From the NCBI RefSeq assembly GCF_900094575.1, contig NZ_FMAE01000003.1:1-64000 (forward strand): 64,000 bases of DNA. The letters run 5' to 3'. Below the pieces are notes generated by a model, which saw only the letters and a program-made list of their open reading frames with translations, was not told the origin of the DNA and searched no databases. The position numbers and the translations under genes are program-made. Positions 1 through 7,263 of this stretch are shown here, piece after piece. This DNA comes from Bradyrhizobium yuanmingense (GTDB lineage: Bacteria > Pseudomonadota > Alphaproteobacteria > Rhizobiales > Xanthobacteraceae). The first letter of the stretch is position 1; each line of letters starts with the position of its first letter.

Positions 1-282
1 GCTGATCTCGTCGAGCAGGCGGTTCACGAGACGCTCGCCTACTATGCCTTTCCGGACATCCATTGGCGGAAGATTCGAACCAACAATCCGCTCGAGCGCA
101 TCATGAAGGAGATCCGGCGACGAACCCGTGTCGTCGGCGCCTTCCCCGACGGTCAATCCTGTCTCAACTTAGCGGCGGCCCGGCTGCGGCACATTGCCGG
201 AACGGTGTGGTCGACCAAATGCTACATGAACATGCGACCGCTCTATCAGCCACAACTCTCTGAAACCGGAGCCGTCGCCTGA
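1..282 (+). CDS. IS256 (mutator)-family transposase, C-terminal fragment
   Basis: The frame is open from the first base of the window and gives the last 93 residues of a DDE transposase of the IS256/mutator type. The stretch RTNNPLERIMKEIRRRTRVV is the conserved C-terminal block of the family and should contain the catalytic glutamate (in PLER). FPDG and the repeated Arg-rich pattern fit too. About 25 bases after the stop, GCGAAAGATTCTGGACAGTACC (about 289-311) could be the right terminal inverted repeat. The left part of the element lies outside the window, so whether the copy is intact cannot be judged here. Nothing links it functionally to the catabolic genes that follow. Confidence 0.85.
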   Translation, partial: ADLVEQAVHETLAYYAFPDIHWRKIRTNNPLERIMKEIRRRTRVVGAFPDGQSCLNLAAARLRHIAGTVWSTKCYMNMRPLYQPQLSETGAVA

Positions 283-319
283 TCAAAAGTGCGAAAGATT
301 CTGGACAGTACCTTCGCTT

Positions 320-410
320 CTCGTAGGGTGGGCAAAGGCGCGCGATGCGCGCCGTGCCCACGTCTTCTCAGCTTCCACGTGGGCACGCTTCGCTTTGCCC
401 ACCCTACGAG
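320..410. repeat. Palindromic intergenic element, 'GTAGGGTGGGCAAAG' family
   Basis: The arm CTCGTAGGGTGGGCAAAG at 320-337 is repeated as its exact reverse complement at 393-410, with further pairing towards the middle. Related elements occur at 17611, 20241, 33188, 44000 and 50821. It sits between the transposase end and the TRAP protein gene. Confidence 0.9.
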
Positions 411-424
411 AGCCGTTCAACGGC

Positions 425-455
425 AAAAAGCCCCGGAGACATCTCCGGGGCTTTT
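425..455 (-). terminator. Rho-independent terminator, probably bidirectional
   Basis: AAAAGCCCCGGAGA and its exact reverse complement are separated by two bases. This gives a GC-rich hairpin flanked by A and T runs on both sides. It lies 32 bases after the stop of the minus-strand TRAP protein gene. Confidence 0.85.
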
Positions 456-487
456 CGTCGTTTCAAGCGCTGCGAACCGTCGTCGCC

Positions 488-1576
488 TTAAGTCCGCGTC
501 CGCATCCGCATCATGAAGGTATCGAAGCTGAGCTCGGCCACCTGCATCCAGGCGAGCGACTCGCTGCGGAAGGCGGTCAGGCTCGCATACATCTTGCCGA
601 AATGCGGGTTGTTCTTGGCGAGATCGGCGTAGATCTCGTTGGCTGCGCCGTAGCAGGCCTCGAGCACCTCCTGCGGGAACGGCTTCAGGATTGCGCCGGA
701 CGCCAGCAGCCGTTTCAGCGCGGGCGGGTTCACCGAATCGTACTTGCCGGTCACCCAGGTGAAGGTGTCCATCGATGCCGTGCTGATGGCGGCCTGGTAG
801 TGCTTCGGCAGGCCATTCCACTTCTCGAGGTTCATGATGTTGTGGCCCTGGCCGGTGCCTTCCCACCAACCGGGATAGTAGTAGTACTTCGCCACCTTGA
901 CGAAGCCGAGCTTCTCGTCGTCATACGGACCGACCCACTCGGCAGCGTCGATCGTCCCTTTCTCCAGCGCGGGATAGATGTCGCCGGCCGCGATCTGTTG
1001 CGGCACGCCCCCGACCTTTGCGACAATGGTGCCGGCGAAGCCGCCAACCCGGAATTTCAGGCCCTTGAGATCATCGACGGTCTTGATCTCCTTGCGGAAC
1101 CAGCCGCCCATCTGAGCCCCGGTCGAGCCGGTCGGCACGCCGATCGCGTTGTGCTCTTTCAAGAGATCATTGAGCATGTCCTGACCGCCGCCCCATATCA
1201 GCCAGGAAATGTGCTGCCGCGTATTGAGGCCGAACGGCAGCGAGGTGCCGAAGGTGAATGCCGGGTTCTTGCCCCAATAATAGTAGAGCGCGGTGTTGCC
1301 CATTTCGACGGTGCCGTTGGACACGGCATCGAGCACTTGCAGGCCCCCGACGATTTCGCCGGCCGCGAAGGGTTGGATCTGGAATCTGTTGTCGGTGATC
1401 TCCGCGACCCGCTTGCAGAAATACTCGCAGCCGCCGTAGAGCGTATCCAGTGATTTCGGCCAGCTCGCCGCCAGCCGCCATTTCACCTCGGGCATTGATT
1501 GTGCGACAGCCGGCGCTGCAATTGCGCTTGCGGCAAGGCCCAGTCCGCCTGCCTTCAGAAATTTACGACGTTCCAT
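488..1576 (-). CDS. TRAP transporter solute-binding protein (DctP/TakP-like), Tat-type signal
   Basis: A 362-residue periplasmic binding protein for a TRAP (Na+-coupled) transporter. The start begins MERRKFLK followed by a hydrophobic run ending AAPAVAQ near residue 26, a Tat-like twin-arginine signal. The block FRVGGFAGTIVAKVGGVPQQ and then GDIYPALEKGTIDAAEWVGP match the TakP branch, whose known members bind 2-oxo acids, so an organic acid ligand is likely but unproven. The start has a strong AGGAGGG site 7 bases upstream. No DctQ/DctM membrane subunits are in the window, so it is an orphan and must borrow a permease or belong to a split system. It is the last gene of the minus-strand set with the dioxygenase and SAF oxidoreductase. 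Confidence 0.9.
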   Translation of the reverse strand: MERRKFLKAGGLGLAASAIAAPAVAQSMPEVKWRLAASWPKSLDTLYGGCEYFCKRVAEITDNRFQIQPFAAGEIVGGLQVLDAVSNGTVEMGNTALYYYWGKNPAFTFGTSLPFGLNTRQHISWLIWGGGQDMLNDLLKEHNAIGVPTGSTGAQMGGWFRKEIKTVDDLKGLKFRVGGFAGTIVAKVGGVPQQIAAGDIYPALEKGTIDAAEWVGPYDDEKLGFVKVAKYYYYPGWWEGTGQGHNIMNLEKWNGLPKHYQAAISTASMDTFTWVTGKYDSVNPPALKRLLASGAILKPFPQEVLEACYGAANEIYADLAKNNPHFGKMYASLTAFRSESLAWMQVAELSFDTFMMRMRTRT

Positions 1577-1756
1577 GCGTTTCCCTCCTGCGGTGTCGTG
1601 TCCTCGACGAGGGATCGCGGTCTTGACGCCGCTTCATCTTTCGCCGGTGGCCGACGTTTCTTGGTGTCCGAAATTCAATGTTCCCGGATCGCAGGCAGCA
1701 TGACCAAAGGGGAACAGCAAATCAAGCTCGCTTTGGTTGTGCGCCTGCCAAGCCGA

Positions 1757-3070
1757 TCAATGCTGCGGCGCGAACGCGGCTTCCATGGCCTTGCGCGCCT
1801 TCACCGTTTCGTTGCCCGGGTCGAATTCGACATCGCTCCAGCGTACCAACGTGCCATGGGCGACGTCGTGCTTAAGCTTGAGGCGATGTGCGAGCCCGAT
1901 CGGCAGGGCCCCAGCCCTGAGGCTCGCGGCCGCCGGTATCAGCTTGCCCCATACCGTGTAGCCGCCTTCGCCGTCGAGCATCTCCCCGGCACGCAAGTTA
2001 CGTTTGGCCACGGCGGCGACGTCGCCGCGAAAGCCGTAAGGCTGCCCGGTGGGCTCGCCCCGCAGCGCGGCCGACAGCACCGAGATGTTCAGCTCGAGCC
2101 CGATCAGATGGTAGGGCTTGTACATCGCGGCATAGCGTCCGCTCCCATCGGTCTTGAGGCCGTATTGCCTGAAGCAATCGGCGGCATAGTCGTTGGGCGC
2201 CTCCAGTACCACATAGACGCCCCAGCGCAGGTCGCGAAACACCGGCCGGCCGTCGCGCTCGAGCGAGGAGACGACTTCGACGACACCGGATCGCTCCAGC
2301 ACACCGCCGCGCGAGCGCGGCCGCATGATGTGCGGCAGATCATCGACGCCGCACGGCGGAAACGCCAGGCCGTCCGCGGGCACGTCGAGGCCGCAGGCAT
2401 TGGCGATCGCGGCCATCTCGATCGCCGATTTGGTGCCGTCGAGGAACGAGTTGAACATCTGCGGATTCATGCCGGCCGACTGCGCTTCGCCCGCGGTCAG
2501 GCCGTAATGCTGCCAGACACCGTCGGGCGTCACGTCGTGATAGGCCGGCAGGTACTTCGTGCCCTTGCCGGCGGCAATGACGTGAAATCCGGTGGCGCGG
2601 GCCCAATCGACCATCTCCGCCGTCAGCGCCGGCTGGTCGCCATAGGCGAGCGAATAGACCACGCCGGCTTTGCGCGCTTCGTCGGCGAGCAGCGGGCCCG
2701 CCAGCACGTCGGCTTCGACATTGACCATCACGATATGCTTGCCCGCCGCGATCGCGGCGCGCGCGTGGGCAATGCCGACGGCGGGATTGCCGGTCGCCTC
2801 TACCACCACGTCCATGGCGTCGCCGGCAATGGCGCGCGCGCCGTCATCGGTGAACACGGTCGCGGCGATGCGTTCGGCATCCCAGCCGACGGTCCGGCAG
2901 GCCTCGCGGGCCCGGTCGCGGTCGATGTCGACGATGATGGGCACCTCCAGCCCCGGCGTGTGCGGCACCTGTGCGAGGAACATCGAGCCGAACTTGCCGG
3001 CGCCGATCAGCGCGACACGGATGGGCTTGCCGGCGGATGCGCGGGCTTGCAGGAGGCGGAAGAGGTTCAT
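1757..3070 (-). CDS. NAD(P)-dependent oxidoreductase with C-terminal SAF domain (homoserine dehydrogenase-like, COG4091 type)
   Basis: A 437-residue cytosolic protein. The N-terminus carries a Rossmann nucleotide site (IRVALIGAGKFGSMFL, residues about 17-32), followed by a homoserine-dehydrogenase-like core (VVVEATGNP, IVMVNVEAD). The last ~80 residues resemble a SAF domain (PIGLAHRLKLKHDVAHG). Such proteins are often misnamed FlgA because of the SAF domain, and there is no flagellar gene here. The ATG at 3070 was chosen because the in-frame TTG 42 bases further up lies at the edge of a palindromic repeat. It stands between the PhyH dioxygenase and the TRAP binding protein on the same strand, which suggests a joint catabolic role. 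The substrate is unknown. Confidence 0.8.
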   Translation of the reverse strand: MNLFRLLQARASAGKPIRVALIGAGKFGSMFLAQVPHTPGLEVPIIVDIDRDRAREACRTVGWDAERIAATVFTDDGARAIAGDAMDVVVEATGNPAVGIAHARAAIAAGKHIVMVNVEADVLAGPLLADEARKAGVVYSLAYGDQPALTAEMVDWARATGFHVIAAGKGTKYLPAYHDVTPDGVWQHYGLTAGEAQSAGMNPQMFNSFLDGTKSAIEMAAIANACGLDVPADGLAFPPCGVDDLPHIMRPRSRGGVLERSGVVEVVSSLERDGRPVFRDLRWGVYVVLEAPNDYAADCFRQYGLKTDGSGRYAAMYKPYHLIGLELNISVLSAALRGEPTGQPYGFRGDVAAVAKRNLRAGEMLDGEGGYTVWGKLIPAAASLRAGALPIGLAHRLKLKHDVAHGTLVRWSDVEFDPGNETVKARKAMEAAFAPQH

Positions 3071-3117
3071 GGGGGGTCCGAGATCGCTATGGCTGTCAGG
3101 TGACACTGTCAAACTTC

Positions 3118-3220
3118 GTCATTCCGGGGCGCGCGAAGCGCGAGCCCGGAATCCATTTCTCCACAAGCACTGCGGCCCGATGGATTCCGGGCTCGACGCT
3201 CCGCGTCGCCCCGGAATGAC
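3118..3220. repeat. Palindromic element, 'GTCATTCCGGGGCG' family
   Basis: GTCATTCCGGGGCG at the left end is mirrored by CGCCCCGGAATGAC at the right end, with the internal pairs GAGCCCGGAATCCAT and ATGGATTCCGGGCTC. The same family occurs at 4055, 16336 and 43023, with a half copy at 59173. It fills most of the gap between two minus-strand genes. Confidence 0.9.
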
Positions 3221-3223
3221 AGG

Positions 3224-4024
3224 TTACTCCGCCGCCTGCCGTGGTGCCCGCGCCAACCGCAGCAGCGCATCGTCGTCCACCGTCTTGATCGGCGTGAAAT
3301 CGCGATGGGCGATGTAATCCGGTCGTGTCGGTGTGCGGATATGGTTCGAGACCGCATTCAGCGTCAGGTACACGATCTTGCGCGGATAGGGCGTGATGTT
3401 GCCGCTGGAGCCGTGCACGAGATTGCCGTGGAACATCAGCATGCCGCCGGGCTTGCCGGTGGGCGCGACGATGCCGCCCTGCTTGACGAGGCGCGTGACC
3501 GTATCCTCGTCCAGCGTCCATAGCGGATAAGAGGTGGTGGCGAGATCGTGCGAAGCCTCGAGATCGCCGGCGTTCTGGCTGCGCGGCACCAGCATCAGGG
3601 GACCGTTGATCGGCATCACCTCGTCGAGGAAGATCGCGATGTTCATCGCCCGCGGCTCCGGCATGCCGTCATCGCGCTTCCAGGTGCCGTAATCCTGGTG
3701 CCATTGCCAGACGTCGCCGGTGAAGGCCGATTTCGCGTTGATCTTGAACTGGTGCATGTAGACGGGCTCCCCGAACACCTGCTCGACCGGCTCGATCATG
3801 CGCGGATGCGCGCCGAGGATCGCGAACGCCTCGTTGTAGAGATGCGCGGCAAAGGCCGTGCGCGGCGCTCCGCTCTTCTCGCGCCAGACCTCCGGCCGGT
3901 TGGCCTCATAGATGGCGACCGCCTCGCGCGCGAGCAGGTCGACCTCCTCTTGGGCGAACAGCTCGGGCAGGAACAGCCAGCCCTCGCGGTGGAAGAACTC
4001 CAATTGCTCCTGAGACAGTTTCAT
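3224..4024 (-). CDS. Phytanoyl-CoA dioxygenase (PhyH) family Fe(II)/2-oxoglutarate oxygenase
   Basis: A 266-residue non-heme iron oxygenase of the PhyH / ectoine-hydroxylase-related family, which hydroxylates or oxidatively cleaves small substrates using 2-oxoglutarate and O2. The iron-binding triad is visible: H109 and D111 in WHQDYGTW and the distal H204 in GNLVHGSS. R215 (TPYPRK) is placed to bind 2-oxoglutarate. The ATG is preceded by AAGGAGGACG, an excellent ribosome site. The gene lies downstream of a GntR gene and upstream of the SAF oxidoreductase on the same strand, each separated by a palindromic element, so the three may share control. The substrate is not evident. Confidence 0.88.
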   Translation of the reverse strand: MKLSQEQLEFFHREGWLFLPELFAQEEVDLLAREAVAIYEANRPEVWREKSGAPRTAFAAHLYNEAFAILGAHPRMIEPVEQVFGEPVYMHQFKINAKSAFTGDVWQWHQDYGTWKRDDGMPEPRAMNIAIFLDEVMPINGPLMLVPRSQNAGDLEASHDLATTSYPLWTLDEDTVTRLVKQGGIVAPTGKPGGMLMFHGNLVHGSSGNITPYPRKIVYLTLNAVSNHIRTPTRPDYIAHRDFTPIKTVDDDALLRLARAPRQAAE

Positions 4025-4054
4025 GGGTCGTCCTCCTTGGTTTTGTTTGTTTTT

Positions 4055-4161
4055 GTCATTCCGGGGCGCGACGAAGTCGCGAGCCCGGAATCCATTTTCC
4101 CCGCAGTCTCTGCCGCCCGATGGATTCCGGGCTCGATGCTTACGCATCGCCCCGGAATGAC
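4055..4161. repeat. Palindromic element, 'GTCATTCCGGGGCG' family
   Basis: Same architecture as the element at 3118: outer arms GTCATTCCGGGGCG and CGCCCCGGAATGAC, inner arms GAGCCCGGAATCCAT and ATGGATTCCGGGCTC. It separates the GntR gene from the dioxygenase gene. Confidence 0.9.
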
Positions 4162-4172
4162 GGTGGCAATCG

Positions 4173-4850
4173 CTACGCCGCCGCCTCTTCCGTCGCCCGC
4201 AATCTCTCCTCGGTCATCCGTCCCGCCGTCTGCGCGTGCGCGAGCGCGGCGCGTTCGGCCGCTTTCGCGTTGCAGCTGAAAATGTGCGCGGCAATATCGG
4301 CATGCTCCGCCCAGGCGCTGGCGCGATAATCGAGCTCGGAGAGCACCGTCGCCATCGAGCGACGCATGTGCGGCCATTGCGGCGCCATGGTCTCCTCGAT
4401 CACGGGATTGCCGGCGAGCTGATAGATCGCGCGGTGAAAATCGACATCGAGGGTGATGAGCTCGGATAGCGTGGTGTCGCGGTCGCTGCGGCGCCCGGCG
4501 GCGAGCGCTGCCTCCAGTCGCGCGCGTCCCGCTGCGTCGCTGGCCGCGCGCTGAGCGGCCAGCCCGGCCGCCAGCGCGTCGATGGCGCCGCGCACCTCGT
4601 AGAGCTGACGGATGCGCGCGGGATCGAGCTGTGTCACTTCAAAGCCGCGGCGGCCGCTCTCGGCGACCAGGCCCTGCCGATGCAACAGATGCAGCGCATG
4701 CGACACCGGCTGGCGCGACACGCCGAGCCGATCGGCGAGCTCGTTCTGCCGGATGCGCTGGCCGGGCCGAAGCGTGCGGTCGGAGATCGCCTCCAGGATC
4801 CGCGCATAGACTTGGTCGATCAGGTTCGGGAGCGGGTCGAGAGGGATCAC
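4173..4850 (-). CDS. GntR-family transcriptional regulator, FCD (FadR/VanR-type) effector domain
   Basis: 225 residues. The N-terminal winged helix-turn-helix is clear (RIRQNELADRLGVSRQPVSH, residues about 32-51), followed by an all-helical FCD domain with conserved histidines (DVDFHRAIYQLAGNP and AEHADIAAHIF) that usually bind a metal and an organic acid ligand. The GTG start at 4850 is the only sensible one. A perfect 20-bp palindrome lies 25-44 bases upstream of it, so autoregulation is likely. It heads the minus-strand set with the dioxygenase, SAF oxidoreductase and TRAP binding protein and probably responds to their substrate. Confidence 0.9.
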   Translation of the reverse strand: MIPLDPLPNLIDQVYARILEAISDRTLRPGQRIRQNELADRLGVSRQPVSHALHLLHRQGLVAESGRRGFEVTQLDPARIRQLYEVRGAIDALAAGLAAQRAASDAAGRARLEAALAAGRRSDRDTTLSELITLDVDFHRAIYQLAGNPVIEETMAPQWPHMRRSMATVLSELDYRASAWAEHADIAAHIFSCNAKAAERAALAHAQTAGRMTEERLRATEEAAA

Positions 4851-4874
4851 GCCGGCAGCTCCAGAATAACGAAG

Positions 4875-4894
4875 GAATACGGAATTCCGTATTC
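4875..4894. promoter_or_regulatory. Perfect 20-bp palindrome, candidate GntR operator
   Basis: GAATACGGAA is followed immediately by its exact reverse complement TTCCGTATTC. The position just upstream of the GntR gene, and the typical symmetry and length of FCD-type GntR sites, make an operator the best explanation. Confidence 0.7.
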
Positions 4895-4991
4895 GAACTT
4901 ACGCTCGGCGAGGTGGAGCGTCAAGCCGTATCTCGGGCGATCCCAAGGGCTTCACGTCACCCGGGTAAGCTGTTGATTTTCCTAAGTCCGT

Positions 4992-5891
4992 CTACTGTGC
5001 ATGGGGTTGTTTTCGCGACAAGGGGTCCGGATCTGACTCATCCAGCACCTGCACCTCCATCGCGGCGATGTCGTCCGCATCGGCCACCGCCTCGATCGCG
5101 CCGATCCGCTCGCCCGCGAACGTCACGCGCAGCGCGACCCGCAACTGTCCGCCGAGGATGACGGCAGCACCCATCTCGCCATCGACCAGCGCCGTGCGCG
5201 CCGTCCGGGCGCGGCCCTTGTAGAGCTGCGCGACAGCCTCGGCGCCGCGCACCTCCGCCAGCGAGCCGAGCCGCACCGCCGCCTGATCGGCGCGGAATAC
5301 CACGTCGGGATCCAGCACCGCGAGTAGCCCTTCGAAATTGCCTTCGCGCGAGGCTTTAAGAAATGCATTGACGATCCTTCGCTGCTGCGTCCGATCCGTC
5401 TCTGGCACCGGCGCGCCCTGCACGCGCCGCCGGGCGCGGCTCGCCAGTTGCCGCGAGGCATCGACCGAACGGCCGACGATCGGCGCGATCTCCTCGAACG
5501 GAACGGCGAACATGTCGTGCAGCACGAAGGCGAGCCGCTCCGCGGGCTGCAGCGTTTCCAGCACGACCAGCAGTGCCGCGCCGACGGAATCGGCCATCTC
5601 CGCCTCTCGCTCGCTTGTATCGTCGACCGGCTCGGGTACGTGCGGACCCATCGGATCCTCGCGACGCGATTTCCGGGCGCGCAGCATGTCGAGGCAGATG
5701 CGCGCCACGACCGTGGTCAGCCAGCCGCGCAAATTCGCGATGTCGGACAGGTCGTAGCGGCTGACCCGCAGCCAAGCCTCCTGCACGGCATCGTCGACCT
5801 CGGCGCGCGAGCCCAGCATGCGGTAGGCGACCGCACGCAAATGGTCCCTGCTCGCCTCGAACTCTTCAGTCAGAAAATTTTCTCCGGTCAT
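4992..5891 (-). CDS. RNA polymerase sigma factor, ECF41-type with fused SnoaL-like C-terminal domain
   Basis: 299 residues: sigma region 2 (about 10-75, with VDDAVQEAWLRVSRYDL), region 4 (about 110-160, with LQPAERLAFVLHDMFAVPFE and VDASRQLASRARRR), then a ~120-residue SnoaL/NTF2-like extension (ALVDGEMGAAVILGGQLRVA). This is the ECF41 layout, in which the extension rather than a membrane anti-sigma factor controls activity. HVPEP in the linker resembles the WLPEP motif of the group, while the later DGGGR and NPDKL motifs are not clearly conserved. It is divergent from an AhpD/carboxymuconolactone decarboxylase-like gene, one of the standard ECF41 partners. A matching promoter motif faces this gene, implying autoregulation. 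Confidence 0.9.
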   Translation of the reverse strand: MTGENFLTEEFEASRDHLRAVAYRMLGSRAEVDDAVQEAWLRVSRYDLSDIANLRGWLTTVVARICLDMLRARKSRREDPMGPHVPEPVDDTSEREAEMADSVGAALLVVLETLQPAERLAFVLHDMFAVPFEEIAPIVGRSVDASRQLASRARRRVQGAPVPETDRTQQRRIVNAFLKASREGNFEGLLAVLDPDVVFRADQAAVRLGSLAEVRGAEAVAQLYKGRARTARTALVDGEMGAAVILGGQLRVALRVTFAGERIGAIEAVADADDIAAMEVQVLDESDPDPLSRKQPHAQ

Positions 5892-5892
5892 C

Positions 5893-5919
5893 GGTCACAT
5901 TCCCTCGTCGCGATCCGTC
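5893..5919 (+). promoter_or_regulatory. Predicted ECF41-type promoter driving the AhpD-like gene
   Basis: GGTCACA at 5893-5899, a 16-base spacer, then CGTC at 5916-5919. This is one mismatch from the ECF41 consensus as I remember it (TGTCACA, about 16 bases, CGTC). Transcription would start near 5927, about 60 bases before the AhpD-like start codon. Confidence 0.65.
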
Positions 5920-5927
5920 ATGCCCAT

Positions 5928-5954
5928 GACGAAGCCAATCCGGCCGATGTGACC
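5928..5954 (-). promoter_or_regulatory. Predicted ECF41-type promoter driving the sigma factor gene itself
   Basis: On the minus strand GGTCACA (5954-5948), exactly 16 bases, then CGTC (5931-5928). It is the mirror image of the plus-strand motif, with identical elements and spacing. It would start transcription near 5920, about 30 bases before the sigma gene start. Confidence 0.65.
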
Positions 5955-5988
5955 GGAACCTTCGAAATTCGACAGATGGAGACGCAAC

Positions 5989-6447
5989 ATGATGCACGCC
6001 CGCATGAATCATCCCGTCATGGTCCTGCCGGAGGCCATGAAGGTCCTTCAGTCCCTCGGGAACCTGACAAAGCAGGGTCTGCCGGAAAAGCTCCTCGAAC
6101 TGGTGCACCTGCGCGCCAGCCAGATCAATGGTTGCAGCGTGTGCGTCGATATGCACCCGAAGGTCGCCCGCCGGCTGGGCGAGACCGACGAGCGCTTGTT
6201 CGCCGTATCCGCCTGGCGCGAGGCACCCTACTTCACCGACGCCGAGCGCGCCGCGCTGGCCCTGACCGAAGCCGTCACGCGCCTCGCCGATCGCGAGGAT
6301 CCGGTGCCCGATGCGATCTGGAACGAAGCCGCCAAGCACTTCGACGAGCGCGAGCTCGCCACGCTGATCGTTGCGATCGCGACGATCAACGTCTGGAACC
6401 GCCTGAACGCGACGATCAAGATGCCGGTCGGCGTGTGGAAGGTGTGA
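5989..6447 (+). CDS. Carboxymuconolactone decarboxylase / AhpD-like protein
   Basis: 152 residues, all helical. The AhpD-like core INGCSVCVDMHPKVAR carries the redox pair C49 and C52 and H56, so a peroxide or thiol-disulfide function is more likely than decarboxylation. The ATG follows TGGAGA by 6 bases. An ECF41-type promoter lies ~70 bases upstream, and the divergent neighbour is an ECF41 sigma factor. Members of this family are common targets of ECF41 factors. The stop is one base from the stop of the convergent hydrolase gene, with no visible terminator between them. Confidence 0.9.
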   Translation: MMHARMNHPVMVLPEAMKVLQSLGNLTKQGLPEKLLELVHLRASQINGCSVCVDMHPKVARRLGETDERLFAVSAWREAPYFTDAERAALALTEAVTRLADREDPVPDAIWNEAAKHFDERELATLIVAIATINVWNRLNATIKMPVGVWKV

Positions 6448-6448
6448 G

Positions 6449-7261
6449 CTACTCCGTCAGGAATCTGCTCACCACCTCGCCGAACTCGAGCGGCGCCTGC
6501 TCGAACATCCAGTGGCCGGCGTTCGCGATCACTGCCGTCTCGGCGCCCGCGATGTGCGCGGCCAGCACGCGCCACATCACCGACAGGCTGCCGGTGGTGG
6601 CGCCGCCGCCGATCAGCAGCGTCGGCGTCCTGATCGCCTGCGCATCGCTGAGGGTGTAGGGCCGGCGCTGCTCGTTGATCTGGCCGAGGAAGGTGAGCGC
6701 GTTGTCGCGGAGTTGTTGCTTCGCCGCCGCCGGCACGCGCCGCCAGGAACCGTCGCCCTCGATGCCTTCATAGAAATTCTGCAGCGCGCCCTCGAGGTCG
6801 CCGGCGCGGATCATCTCGACCGAGCGCGCCGTGCGGGCCGCCAGCGGCGGATGCGCGGGCGTGCCTTCGGGCACAGGCAGGGATGGGTCGAGATCGCCGC
6901 CGGGCTCGGCTAGCACCAGCTTGTGCAACAGATCAGGCCGCGCCTGCGCCACGCGAAAGGCGATGTGTCCGCCGCGCGAATGGCCCATCAGGTCGACGGG
7001 GCCGGGCCTGACCTGCTCGATGAAGGCGATCGTATCGGCAACGTGCTGCGCCATCTTGTAGTCGTCGCCGACGGCGTCCCAATGCTCGGGAAAGAAGTAC
7101 CGCAGGCTGACCGAGATCACGCGATGGGATTTCGACAGCGGACCGAGCACCGAATACCAGGTGCGGAAGTCCCCGAGTGTGCCGTGCACGCAGACCAGGG
7201 GCGGACCCTCACCGACTTCGAGATAGGCCATGTCGTAACCGTTGACGCGGATGCTTTGCAT
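6449..7261 (-). CDS. Alpha/beta-fold hydrolase (tandem copy 2)
   Basis: 270 residues, canonical alpha/beta hydrolase. VCVHGTLGDFRTW provides the oxyanion region, LMGHSRGGHIAF the nucleophile elbow (serine in GHSRG), and NAGHWMFEQAP the catalytic histidine. There is no signal peptide, so it is cytosolic. The start lies two bases after the stop of a closely similar gene, so the pair is translationally coupled and arose by duplication. The nearest recognised relatives are esterases and lactone- or haloperoxidase-like hydrolases. The substrate is unknown. Confidence 0.88.
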   Translation of the reverse strand: MQSIRVNGYDMAYLEVGEGPPLVCVHGTLGDFRTWYSVLGPLSKSHRVISVSLRYFFPEHWDAVGDDYKMAQHVADTIAFIEQVRPGPVDLMGHSRGGHIAFRVAQARPDLLHKLVLAEPGGDLDPSLPVPEGTPAHPPLAARTARSVEMIRAGDLEGALQNFYEGIEGDGSWRRVPAAAKQQLRDNALTFLGQINEQRRPYTLSDAQAIRTPTLLIGGGATTGSLSVMWRVLAAHIAGAETAVIANAGHWMFEQAPLEFGEVVSRFLTE

Positions 7262-7263
7262 GG

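Noticed and set aside
1757..3070. Flagellar FlgA
   Set aside because: Only the SAF domain is shared; the N-terminal Rossmann and homoserine-dehydrogenase-like core and the lack of flagellar neighbours exclude it.
3071..3112. TTG start giving a 451-residue SAF oxidoreductase
   Set aside because: The extension lies at the edge of a palindromic repeat and has no ribosome site; the domain begins shortly after the ATG at 3070.
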